Source: Mactra quadrangularis (taxonomy: Eukaryota; Mollusca; Bivalvia; Venerida; Mactridae). Taken from it: 64,000 nt of DNA. Below are positions 24,788-37,076 of this stretch, in pieces. Made by a program: the position numbers and the translations under genes. A model generated the notes under the pieces. It was given only the letters and a program-made list of their open reading frames with translations, was not told where the DNA came from and did no database searches. Location: contig CM046311.1 of the NCBI GenBank assembly GCA_025267735.1, forward strand, positions 25,585,020 through 25,649,019, given 5' to 3'. Position 1 is the first letter of the stretch. Every line of letters begins with the position of its first letter.

Positions 24788-25157
24788 CCATCTTGTATCA
24801 ATATCACTTACATTGTATCTTATATCTTATACATCCCTAAAGGGCTTTCATTCTATCAGTTAACCTGAGACATTGACATGTTGAAATAGAGCCATTTTTA
24901 TGCTAATATAACATCCTTAATTGTCCATTTATCACATATAATTGTTTATAGATATCAAATGTTGGATTGGAATGATATTATACTTGTATATATACAGTAA
25001 AACCTGAAAATGATCACCTTTAATATGGTCACCTCTCATCAAGTATTCAGCTGACATCAGTAATTTTATCACTTGTGTGCATTTTCCAATGTTAATGATC
25101 ATTCATTTAGTGTTGATACATATGCCAGTTAACTCAGGATTTGTATTGTGTGGTTAT

Positions 25158-27206
25158 TGTATAGACTGTCAAAATGTTACTGTACATAGACTGTCAAGAT
25201 ATTACTGTACATAGACTGTCAAGATATTACTGTTCATAGACTGTCAAGATGTTACTGTACATAGACTGTCAAGATGTTACTGTACATAGACTGTCAAGAT
25301 GGTACTGTACATAGACTGACAAGATGTTACTGTACATAGACTTACAAGATGTTACTGTTCATAGACTGTCAAGATATTACTGTACATAGACTGACAAGAT
25401 GTTACTGTACATAGACTGACAAGATGTTACTGTACATAGACTTACAAGATGTTACTGTACATAGACTGTCAAGATGTTACTGTACATAGACTGTCAAGAT
25501 GTTACTGTACATAGACTGTCAAGATATTACTGTACATAGACTGTCAAGATATTACTGTTCATAGACTGTCAAGATGTTACTGTACATAGACTGACAAGAT
25601 GTTACTGTACATAGACTTACAAGATGTTACTGTTCATAGACTGTCAAGATGGTACTGTACATAGACTGACAAGATGTTACTGTACATAGACTGTCAAGAT
25701 GGTACTGTACATAGACTGACAAGATGTTACTGTACATAGACTGACAAGATGTTACTGTACATAGACTTACAAGATGTTACTGTACATAGACTGACAAGAT
25801 GTTACTGTACATAGACTGTCAAGATGTTACTGTACATAGACTGACAAGATGTTACTGTACATAGACTGTCAAGATGTTACTGTACATAGACTGTCAAGAT
25901 GTTACTGTACATAGACTGACAAGATATTACTGTACAATCATAGACTGACAAGATGTTACTGTACATAGACTGACAAGATGTTACTGTACATAGACTGACA
26001 AGATGTTACTGTACATAGACTGTCAAGATGTTACTGTACATAGACTGACAAGATATTACTGTACATAGACTGTCAAGATATTACTGTACATAGACTGACA
26101 AGATGTTACTGTACATAGACTGACAAGATGTTACTGTACATAGACTGACAAGATGTTACTGTACATAGACTGACAAGATGTTACTGTACATAGACTGACA
26201 AGATGTTACTGTACATAGACTTACAAGATGTTACTGTACATAGACTGACAAGATGGTACTGTACAATGATAGACTGTCAAGATGTTACTGTACATAGACT
26301 GACAAGATGTTACTGTACATAGACTGACAAGATGGTACTGTACAATGATAGACTGTCAAGATGTTACTGTACATAGACTGACAAGATGTTACTGTACATA
26401 GACTGTCAAGATGTTACTGTACATAGACTTACAAGATGTTACTGTACATAGACTGTCAAGATGGTACTGTACATAGACTGACAAGATGGTACTGTACAAT
26501 GATAGACTGTCAAGATGTTACTGTACATAGACTGACAAGATGTTACTGTACATAGACTGACAAGATGTTACTGTACATAGACTGACAAGATGTTACTGTA
26601 CATAGACTGACAAGATGTTACTGTACATAGACTGACAAGATGTTACTGTACATAGACTGTCAAGATGTTACTGTACATAGACTGACAAGATGTTACTGTA
26701 CATAGACTTACAAGATGTTACTGTTCATAGACTGTCAAGATGGTACTGTACATAGACTGTCAAGATGTTACTGTACATAGACTGACAAGATGTTACTGTA
26801 CATAGACTGTCAAGATATTACTGTACATAGACTGACAAGATGTTACTGTACATAGACTGACAAGATGTTACTGTACATAGACTGACAAGATGTTACTGTA
26901 CATAGACTGACAAGATGTTACTGTACATAGACTGACAAGATGTTACTGTACATAGACTGACAAGATATTACTGTACATAGACTGTCAAGATGTTACTGTA
27001 CATAGACTGACAAGATGTTACTGTACATAGACTGACAAGATGTTACTGTACATAGACTGACAAGATGTTACTGTACATAGACTGACAAGATGTTACTGTA
27101 CATAGACTGTCAAGATATTACTGTACATAGACTGACAAGATGTTACTGTACATAGACTGACAAGATGTTACTGTACATAGACTGACAAGATGTTACTGTA
27201 CATAGT
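25158..27206. repeat. 25-bp satellite, about 82 copies
   Basis: The unit is TTACTGTACATAGACTGACA plus AGATG, head to tail for about 2 kb. Variation is limited to a few positions (ACTGTC/ACTGAC/ACTTAC; GATGTT/GATATT/GATGGT), plus rare 28-bp variants with an extra AATGA or AATCA after TGTAC. Each unit holds the palindrome TGTACA. Confidence 0.97.
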
Positions 27207-27395
27207 TTGTTCAATCATTTCTTTATAATTCTATTATCCAGTAAGATCATTATAAGATAGTATATGTTTCACTATTTATAATTCTAAACAAAATGTTACA
27301 CTTCAACAATTCAAAATGTTAGTTTAACTGTAATGTCTTCAAGTGTTTTACATAAAATTTCTTATGGGTTGGGAAGTAAAATTGTTAACATAGTC

Positions 27396-27752
27396 CAGGG
27401 CTTGAATTTAAAATGTATAGTGGATTTTGAAAATTGCGAGTATTTAATTTTAACTCGCAAATTTTTGTGAGTTTAAATCGCCAAAAACATATTTCTGGCT
27501 AAACTATTGAGGCTTAAATCAGCTTTTAAATAGCCAGATAGATCGATAGTATTACATTGTACTTGTAATTAAAGATTCTCTGTATTGACATGTTTGATAT
27601 TCTTTGTCTATCCCACAATAAAGCCCTTGTTCCATCTATGTTTAAATAGTGTACTGTGTTGTTTTTACATAGCAGTTACTATGTATGCTATTAAAATTTG
27701 GAGAAAAAATGTGAAAATATGCAAGTCCAATTTTTGTTAAATTCGAGCCCTG
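27396..27752. mobile_element. hAT-like MITE with CAGGGCTYGAATTTAA ends, copy 2
   Basis: The 357-bp element is flanked by ACATAGTC (27388-27395) and ACACAGTC (27753-27760), an 8-bp target-site duplication with one mismatch. Ends are CAGGGCTTGAATTTAA and TTAAATTCGAGCCCTG. It is colinear with the copy at 4338-4685. Confidence 0.88.
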
Positions 27753-27760
27753 ACACAGTC

Positions 27761-28631
27761 CCTCATTATTAAGATGTTTTTACTTCCATATCATAGTAAG
27801 AGTTTGTAGATGATTATCCCAGTCAGCTACAAAGTAGTGATTTATCCATGTTCATGTTTCATTGCTATCAGCCCAAACAAAAATATTTACTGTAATTTCA
27901 AGTTCTATCAATCCTTAGGATCAGAATAAAAAAAAGTTGCATCAGTACATTAAGAGCATTCCAAACAGATTGACTACTATATGCCAGATGCAATAGTTTC
28001 TTAACTCCTCTTTGATGCCTAAAAATTAACTATTTCCTGCACAGAGCCGAATGACCAAAAAAAGCTATGGTTGAATACGGGAGGTTTGATTTATAACTTG
28101 AGAATGTCAATTTACTAGAGACTAAGAGTATTGGTGGCAGTTAAATCTGAATATCTTGTAAATATCAATGTTTCTCAATATTCTTACATCACAAGTCTAC
28201 TGGGTAATCATTGGTGATAAAATACAAAGTTTCACATCTCTGATATGAATTTGAACTGATTAATTGTATTTACTCTAAAATAATCTTGGTTAAGATTTTT
28301 AATGCAATTTTTTTTCTTTGCAACTACAAAAGGTTTTTATTTGTTCGGTACGTCAGTCCTGAACAAATATATATACCATAATTCAGACCCTTTCCCACTT
28401 TGAAAATTTACCGAATCCAGAAGTAGTCCCTCAGTATATATGTATAGAGCAATTCAAAATGATCGTCTGCTATGACAGGCGCAATAATTCTTAAAATACA
28501 CCTGTTAATGGGTCTAAACTGAAGTGTATGTATAATAGCTTATGAGTTAAGCATCTCAGTAGAGCTCTTTACGTTGTATTATGTAATAGAATGGTATCAA
28601 CTATTCAGTCACGACTTGTTGTTTGTGCCAG
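27761..28631. other. gene-free stretch
   Basis: No exon or repeat boundary can be supported here. Confidence 0.5.
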
Positions 28632-29822
28632 TTGACCTTACGCCAGAATTTGATTGACAGCTCCTATTAGCCAATCAGCGTCCGGCATTTGATACCCTGA
28701 TGCTTATCTAAGATAAGCGGCTTATCGGCCGCCATTTTGTCCGACATCTGGTCTTGACGGACATCGAATTTCTTATGTGTTAGCATGGACCCTATGTACA
28801 TTTATATAGGGTTCTCAGTGAAAGTTACAAAATAAACTCAATAAACAAATTAGAAAGGTCAAAATATGTACACATGGGGTCTATACATACTGTGATAAAA
28901 GTATAAACTACATAATAATCTGACGACAATAAATACAAGTATGTAATAAATCTGGTTGAAAATTACATTTTTCATGCATGTTTACCCCCAAAATGTACCA
29001 CAAAAATCTATGGACCCACCCCTTAACTTTTTATTTCTCAGCATATTTTATCACCTATACACCATTTTAAGGATTACATGTATATAAAGTTGTTTTCGTG
29101 TGTATCCAACAATTTTCTGATTTATAAAGGATTTCTACGAACGTTCAATGTGAGATGCGTTATTTGATAATTTTTGCGCATATAATGTTTTTTGTTGGAG
29201 CAAATGAACCTACCTTTATTTTTAATATATATCAATGGATATTATAAAAAAGGGAATCATTTGAAAGTTATGACAATGCCATTTTCAGACAAATTAATAT
29301 TTAGGAAATATGATATCTCGTAAATGATATGCATGTATTTGAACACAACTCCGTCTAGATAGCCCCTAATACATACCCCTTAACTTTTTTATTTCTCGAA
29401 ATATTTTAATTAACTCTACATCATATGATAGCTAACGTAATGTAATATTTTTTGCATGTTTTACTGTTTAAAATCCGTACATCCAAACGATTATTACCAG
29501 CGTTCAAATTTAAGTGTATTCTTTCAACATGCTCATTCTTTGTGCGTATATTTTTTGTTCGAGCAAATGGACTCACAATCAATTTGAACATTTACTAATG
29601 GATATTCATAAATAATGTATCATTTGATAGATGAGACAATGCCCTTTTCAAAAATATTAAGTTTATCGAAATCGGATGACAAGTAAGTAAATAGCATGCA
29701 TTTGAACCTGTTACTTTCAAAACATAGATAATGGTTAGGGACATAGATTAATCCCTGATAATGTCGGACAATGTACCACGTGTATCGGTGGGCGGAGCAT
29801 AGGTATTCTGGCGTAAGGTCAA
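28632..29822. mobile_element. 1.2-kb TIR element with internal duplication
   Basis: An exact 18-bp inverted repeat, TTGACCTTACGCCAGAAT (28632-28649) and its complement (29805-29822), bounds the element. Inside, two diverged copies of a ~370-bp block follow each other (about 28975-29340 and 29341-29705), sharing ACCCCTTAACTTTTTATTTCT and GAGCAAATGRACYYAC words. No transposase frame is present and the target-site duplication is unclear. Confidence 0.75.
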
Positions 29823-30170
29823 TTGTCAGTAGAGATGTTACATCATCTTATGTAATAGAATGGTTCTATAGGAAAAGTTTAAAGATCGTAGTAAATGACT
29901 TTGAATGATGTCTGAATAGAGGACTTCATTTATTTTACATACAGATGCAGTGGAATAAATGTGCATGAATGATAACTTACAAGCGGCAGTTATTGAATTG
30001 TTTTTAGAATGACCCCTTTGACTTGCGGTGATTGTGTGGAAAAAAATCAGTTGTGAGTTCGCCTGTCTGGTTTACCTGTTGTATTTATAGGTCGATTGTA
30101 TAAAGTGTTTTGAACCCGAACAGTGCTGGTCTACCTATTAAACTAATATCACTGAACTGTTCTTTGTGAA
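29823..30170. other. spacer between two TIR elements
   Basis: Nothing recognisable. Confidence 0.5.
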
Positions 30171-33100
30171 TAGTGGGGTCGATAACTGCAACAATCTTTC
30201 ACTTGGTGATACAAGCATCAAATTTGGCACAGATGACCTGCATGGTCTACCATTCACAAAAAGCACGATTTCCACTTCGAAATTCAAGATGACCGTCGTT
30301 TTTGCGCATGCGCATAGGAATCAGTATCCCAAAGCGACTAAACTTCTTTTTACCGCTTTGAATGTATCATAGGATGATACATTATAGTGTTTTTGCATTC
30401 TACAAATGTTAACCAAGTTAAGACATTGCTTTACATCATGTGATATACTTCCAAGGTCAAGGTCAAGGTCATGGTAAAGGTAACATACATGAGAATGTTG
30501 TTTCAAACTTTTTGAATCATTTAAATGATCATGTAGGGTTGGAGATGTAAATAGAAAATAGTCATTATTCAAATAAACTTGATAGAATCTTTGACAAATA
30601 TTCATAGACATAAATTGACATTTACCGTGACCTTGACCTTGATCTAAGGAGGATGTAATACCCCGTAAATACTAATTAAATAATCAAACAATTAGTTTAT
30701 TTGAGACTATTACTTTAACATTGAAATATTAATACATGTGTTGGATTGCCTTTATCAAGTGTTTACTATGTTTATGCTTAATGTTGTCCACATGTTGTGT
30801 ATGTCAAAGGTCAATGTCACATGAGAAGGTATAAAGTGATTTTATCAGGAATTTAACACAATTCACGTAAATGAAGCAAGGATTCTCATAATCCTAGTCA
30901 AAAACTAAAGTTTCAACAATAATGCGTGATGCACACATGTCTAGAAGTCAACAATTTAAGGTCAAGATCGTAATGAAAGTATAAATATTGTTGTGATAAT
31001 TATATGAACGCAAACATAGATGGTTTAGTCTGTGATGATTTCATTATTCGCACATGCAAGCGCACAAACGAGTTCATTTAAAACCGACTCGACAGCATTT
31101 GAATCGCTCATGACATTCCCTCTTGTCACCACATTTAGTTAAATGATGAAAACTTTTGGCAATCGGTGAAAGGTTGGCCAATAGCTTTTGTCATTCGCTA
31201 CTGTTTTACCAGAGCCAGCCGACTGGATTCGATCTTGATAGCCATCGATTGACCAAAAATACACACAGCTTGGAAGACAGAACTTTTGACTTGTTCATAG
31301 TTAAGACGCCCTTGTATGTGACATTGCATTATAGGATATTTGCTCTTGGACAGAAAAGTCAAGCCTAGCGTCGCAACATTGTCTATAAGACTGTTCTAAT
31401 CGCGCATTATGACAAGTTTCTAGAGTGTTTTGAAATCTTGATCATGTCTGCTAAATGTTGACTTAGCTTTTTCAAAGACCTACATAAAATGACTACAAGT
31501 AAAATCGTGGAAGAACAACATTCTATTAGATTTTTCTGAGCCGTCATTTTGTGTATTGGTAACCTTCTAATTGACTATCCTAGACCAAACTCAATCCAAG
31601 GTTTATAAAATCTGCACCTTTTTAGTGTTGAAACACGTTTAGTTAACAGCATCAGTCACACATGCTTTATTATAAAAAAAAGTTTTGCCTGTTGCTTTAT
31701 AGTATAAAGTGGATTGAATATGATTCCTTGTGATTACGAAGATTCATTTTATTATAGAAACAAATGGATACAATCTCACATTTTGTCACAACAGCAACAT
31801 TTCAAAAACACATGGTAAGTATTTTGTCGGATCAGAACCCAATTTAGTTCGGTCTTGTTGTCACTACCTCCTACAATATTCTGCCAATTTGGTCGTAAAT
31901 TTGTTTTGAGTGCTTCTCTATGGCGCTCACGTTTGTCTCTAACTGACCCTCGTAAACATCGAAACTAATTACATGTGTATGTCCTGTTATATTTCGAGAC
32001 ATATGCATGCACCTATGGAATTAAATCTTTAAAAACATATTATCCAAAGGCCTTTAATGCTTTCTGAGAATCAGAATATACGAGCAAGAATCCATAAATA
32101 ACAGTTGCATCGGAAATATGCTGATAGTCAGGGATTATTATCGGAGTCTGAAAAGTATTGGCCAGCTGATATGTCTGACCTGTATAGTTTGCTAGTGTCA
32201 ATTTGTGTGGCTACGAATGACTAATCTGTTAGGCTGCTCGTTTTCTAGCATATTCAAATCTGCAAATAGTAATCATTTGATGAAGGAAGTTTTGTGATAC
32301 TTTGCACTATTGCATTGCAAAGCTTCATTAATACAAGCTTAATCGTCTGATCAAGATGGATTAAACCTAAAAACAATCTGAATTGTCCTATGAAAGGATG
32401 GCATACTTGGAGTTATTTTAGAATATTCATTTGAGCTACTAACAATTTGGGGGAGAAATAAACTTTGTCAGATAGAGACAGCAGCACTAATCTAAATCGG
32501 TTGTTATAGAAATACATGATGGATTTTTGTACACATTTCCTGCTCTAAAGTTAATTTTTTTACTGCCTCACTGTAAATAACATTGAGATATGGGATACAA
32601 TGTACAACTGTCTGCATATACTTCTAAAATCTTGGCCACACATTTACAGAAGAAGGAAATCGGTTGGATACTGACAAAAATTGAGTGTAGCTACTGAGGC
32701 ATGTAATACTTTATGAATATGTTGTCAAAGCAGTTTTTGGATTCAAACCGTAGTTATGGATGATAACGGATTAATTTCTGATTTGTACTAATTGATACGA
32801 ACGCCGCTGAATTTAATTCAAAGTTGTCCGGGATCATCATTCCTAAATATGTGTCATTGGAAAGAGTACCCTACATCTAACCCAATGATTCATTCAGTAT
32901 TATCTAAATTCCGTGTAAGCTGTACACCATTGTGGTAACTTAAACCCTGTTACCATTGGCTCCCTCACGTTGACTAACGATAGTTATATAATATTAAGAG
33001 GGGTTGATTCGATAACATTTTAGACTTTTTAGTATAATGTACAGACATCTGTTTGTTTCAACAGCACACAAACAGAGAAAAATATCATGTGCCAATACAG

Positions 33101-33666
33101 CAACAAGCACACTTTAATTGACACTTATATACATGCCGAGTATCAAAGCACAGGCGGTCGTATATGTAATGTTTTCGAACCGGAACCGCGAATGATGCCT
33201 AGGTTTCATTGTAGTGATGTCACCAGATGCACTGGTTATACTTTGAGATGTAGTCTAATAAATGAGAAATGTTCTGAATCAATTTACTGCAATGAATTTC
33301 ATCTGAGAAAAAGCGTTAGTATATAAAATTATTTGGCGTCTTGTAATGGCCGCCATTTTGAATTGACAGCCATTAAATGGATTTTGTTTGAAACAATTTA
33401 ACAGAATTGTTTATTTGTTATAAAATATTGAAAATATATTGATAATTACGTAAATAAAAATAATTGAAAAGGCTATTTTATATAAACAGGACAAAAAATC
33501 ACTATCATCGGCGGCCATTTTGAAAATATGGCGGCCATCTTGAATTTCGAGGTGGAAATCGTGCTTTTTGTAAACTACACACTATGTACAACAACTGTAC
33601 CAACTTTGGTGCTTGTATCACTAAGTGAAAGATTGTCATGAAAAATGACACTTATCGACCCCACTA
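30171..33666. mobile_element. 3.5-kb element bounded by ~130-bp inverted repeats
   Basis: The left end (30171-30302) and right end (33535-33666) are inverted copies. They share TAGTGGGGTCGATAA, then CAATCTTTCACTTRGTGATA, then AAAAAGCACGATTTCCAC and CGAAATTCAAGATG. The ~3.2-kb interior has no recognisable transposase; its open frames are short and unlike known domains. It could be a non-autonomous DNA transposon or an inverted duplication. No convincing target-site duplication was found. Confidence 0.7.
30451..30646. repeat. inverted AAGGTCAAGGTC repeat
   Basis: CCAAGGTCAAGGTCAAGGTC then ATGGTAAAGGTAA (30451-30483) pairs with TTTACCGTGACCTTGACCTT (30621-30640). The arms are about 30 bp with a ~130-bp loop. 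It lies inside the 3.5-kb element. Confidence 0.7.
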
Positions 33667-34458
33667 GAACGAATGTTTTGTTGGAGCTGGAAATTGAATT
33701 CCACTTTTCAAACCCGAACAAATTCAGTGCCTTCAGCGCTTTGATTACTAATACTATTCACAGTGAGTGCTCTATGACATATGGTCAGGCTCTATACTCA
33801 GTCAATTATGTACTACATAATTTGAGGCCTGAACAGTTTCATTATTTTTCAAACTCTTATGCTAGAAATCATTAATCTGACTGATTGTAAGCAGGCAAAT
33901 GTTTATATCAAGTGATATAATGTGTATACAGTACAACCTCTCATGAGCAACACCCACTGTGAGGTACTAAAGTATGTTGCTGTTCAGTGGTTGTTGTTCT
34001 GCAGAGGTTAAATTCAATTAAAATTACAAATTACGCCTAAGGGAACCATCAAATGTTGTTTAGCAGAAGATTTTCTCTGTAGATGAGCACTCTGTGGAGG
34101 TTATACTGTATTTGTCTTGGTTAGGATTTCCTGTTATTCTGCTTCCATTCCAGTACTGTACAAGAGCTCCCACAACACATCAAAAGTGACATGTATTTTA
34201 TGATGCAAAACATGATCATTTTTTGCATTATTTCTTATGTTTGACAAAAAAAATATAGTCAGCTGTAAAATGGAACATTTAGAAACCAGAAACAATGACT
34301 ACATGTAGTGTTAAGGCCTCATGCAGTAATTATGCCTAACTATCATTATTGACTGATACTTTGTTGAAATGATGAAATGGTCAACACTAAGAGTGTCAGT
34401 TTGTCAAACATCTTACAAGTATGTAGTTTTGTAGTTACAGAAATATTGACCATAAAAC
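33667..34458. other. gene-free stretch
   Basis: No supported feature. Confidence 0.5.
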
Positions 34459-35274
34459 TTGGTCACAAGATAAGTTAGGCCACAATTTCCTACACTACTG
34501 TTAATGTTGGTCACAAGATTAGTTAGGCCACAATTTCCTACACTACTGTTAATGTTGGTCACAAGATAAGTTAGGCCACAATTTCCTACACTACTGTTAA
34601 TGTTGGTCACAAGATAAGTTAGGCCACAATTTCCTACACTACTGTTAATGTTGGTCACAAGATAAGTTAGGCCACAATTTCCTACACTACTGTTAATGTT
34701 GGTCACAAGATTAGTTAGGCCACAATTTCCTACACTACTGTCAATGTTGGTCACAAGATAAGTTAGGCCACAATTTCCTACACTACTGTCAATGTTGGTC
34801 ACAAGATAAGTTAGGCCACAATTTCCTACACTACTGTTAATGTTGGTCACAAGATTAGTTAGGCCACAATTTCCTACACTACTGTCAATGTTGGTCACAA
34901 GATAAGTTAGGCCACAATTTCCTACACTACTGTCAATGTTGGTCACAAGATAAGTTAGGCCACAATTTCCTACACTACTGTTAATGTTGGTCACAAGATA
35001 AGTTAGGCCACAATTTCCTACACTACTGTTAATGTTGGTCACAAGATAAGTTAGGCCACAATTTCCTACACTACTGTCAATGTTGGTCACAAGATAAGTT
35101 AGGCCACAATTTCCTACACTACTGTTAATGTTGGTCACAAGATAAGTTAGGCCACAATTTCCTACACTACTGTCAATGTTGGTCACAAGATTAGTTAGGC
35201 CACAATTTCCTACACTACTGTCAATGTTGGTCACAAGATAAGTTAGGCCACAATTTCCTACACTACTGTTAATG
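34459..35274. repeat. 48-bp minisatellite, 17 copies
   Basis: Seventeen units of exactly 48 bp (TTAGGCCACAATTTCCTACA core, then CTACTGTYAATGTTGGTCAC, then AAGATWAG). The only variation I saw is at two sites (T/C in the CTGTYAATG word, A/T in AAGATWAG). On the minus strand one frame is open through the whole array (34413-35303, 16-residue periodic SSVGNCGLT-YLVTNI). With no start context, splice sites or flanking coding sequence I treat this as non-coding, but the absence of any indel is notable. Confidence 0.95.
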
Positions 35275-36890
35275 AAGTTCCAGATAAAATATGGTTCTGT
35301 CAATATTAATGTCTACAAATCAACGTGCATTTTGTATGATATTTGATTTACTTATCATTTTGGAAGATAACATATTTCACCTGGTAAGCTTGTCCTGTTC
35401 TTAAACTAGACATTCACAGAATATTTTCTGCCATGGCCTAATATTTATTTACATTGCTATTCATATTGGAATAATATCAGCCATATTTGTTCTAATGTCA
35501 CCCATATTTGTTTAAGAATATCAAACATGTTTGATCACATGTTTTCTGATCAATGATAGTTTGTAGAAAATCTTCTGATACAAGTGATCAATGATAGTTT
35601 GTAGAAAATCTTTTGTTCCAACTTTATCCATAATTAAAACACTTGAAGTTTGTTGCAATTCTTGTTATGAATAAATCATTGATTTTTTGTCTTGGAAGTT
35701 TTTTATTGCTGTAGTAAGTTAGTAACTACTTTTAAGTTGTGAGATTTGGAATTAAACAAAACTATATGTTGAATAATTTAAAGCTTTTCTTAGAAATTTA
35801 TTGGATTTTAATTGGCAATGTCAATAATTGAATCATTTTATGATCCGGGCTTATTTTATTATGTACATTGATTATTTGAACCATGAACTGTTCTGTTAGT
35901 GTTTTGGTATAATGTAGTTGTTATCATTGTGTTCTATGTACATGTACATGGTGTTGCAAGGTATATCATTAGAATTAAAAGTTAAAACCTTACAATTTGA
36001 TTTAATGCATTCATTTTCAACATTTGTTGGTTTATATAGTAGATGTTAATGTTTTGTGAAAACTGTCTGTGATTATCAGAATTATAACTTTTGTTTTCTT
36101 GCATACAATAAGAGCAAGTTCACATTCTAATAATTTTACCTATTTAATAATATGTGTGTTTTTTAACAATTAATGAGTAGATTGTAATTGAGTCTCTGTC
36201 ATTGTGACTGTAATGTTGTTTCTAGTACTCCGTAGGAAATTGTAACAGTTTTGAAATCACTATTGATCATTTGTATCAATTGTATAATCATTTTGTTATA
36301 TATTACTGGTTAAGAAAACTAAAATTAACTGTCTGTTGTAATATTTTCTCTGATTATAGTACTGACCATAGATCATATAGGTTATAGTGTGTCAGTTTTT
36401 ATATAAATATGTCAAAATTAACACTTTTATGTTCTAACAATACTGGTAATAAACTTGTTCTACCTATACATGTTTTATAGTGTTATATCACAGTGATTGT
36501 AACGTAATGTTATGTATGGTTCTGTATGACTGTGGAATTTCAATAATGTTTTAGTTAATTGACTGTTGTCATTCTGTTTACTCCAGGGGCTTACAACTGT
36601 CCTACTTGATGAGATAGGCTTTAAAATAACTGTAGAAGATATTTCTTCATGAAGTAATGTAGTTCCTACTAGATGCACTATTGACAGAGATATTGTTAGA
36701 TTTTATCCATCTGTCATACATTAACTCTGCTGATTGAAATCTTATCAACCATGAGTACAGAAATACTGTAGTGAATATTCAAATCAGTGAGATTAATGTA
36801 TGAATTAAATCTAACAATAACTGGATGTGTTGTATTATTAAGAAATTCATGTACATGTACAGTATCTATATTTCTGTTCTATGTTTTCAG
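35275..36890. other. gene-free stretch upstream of the EGF gene
   Basis: A short direct duplication occurs at 35546-35612 (TGATCAATGATAGTTTGTAG twice). Any promoter for the gene starting at 36992 would lie here or further upstream, but none is recognisable. A 3' splice site, ATGTTTTCAG, at 36881-36890 suggests that a 5' non-coding exon exists upstream. Confidence 0.45.
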
Positions 36891-36991
36891 ATTATAGATG
36901 GGAAGATATGATAGATAGTGTAGAAAGTATAATAGAAGATATCTAGACGAGTGAGGATAGAACAAAGTCATGTTACTATATGTATTATATA

Positions 36992-37076
36992 ATGGATATA
37001 TTATCACCATGGTTACCAGGAAATATAAACTATATCCTACTTTATATACTTATAACAATAATGAGGATATCAACAG
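36992..37076 (+). CDS. EGF-gene exon 1 (signal peptide)
   Basis: Start ATGGATATATTATC; the donor is ACAG/GTAATT. The upstream ATG at 36970 is out of frame with exon 2. The exon begins at a splice acceptor at 36890/36891 and carries a short 5' UTR. Confidence 0.75.

Noticed and set aside
25158..27206. CRISPR-like array
   Set aside because: Units are contiguous with no unique spacers, in a eukaryotic context; it is a satellite.
36970..37076. Upstream ATG at 36970 as the start of the EGF gene
   Set aside because: Its frame does not join exon 2 (35 codons plus 2 bases), whereas the ATG at 36992 joins in phase and gives a signal peptide.
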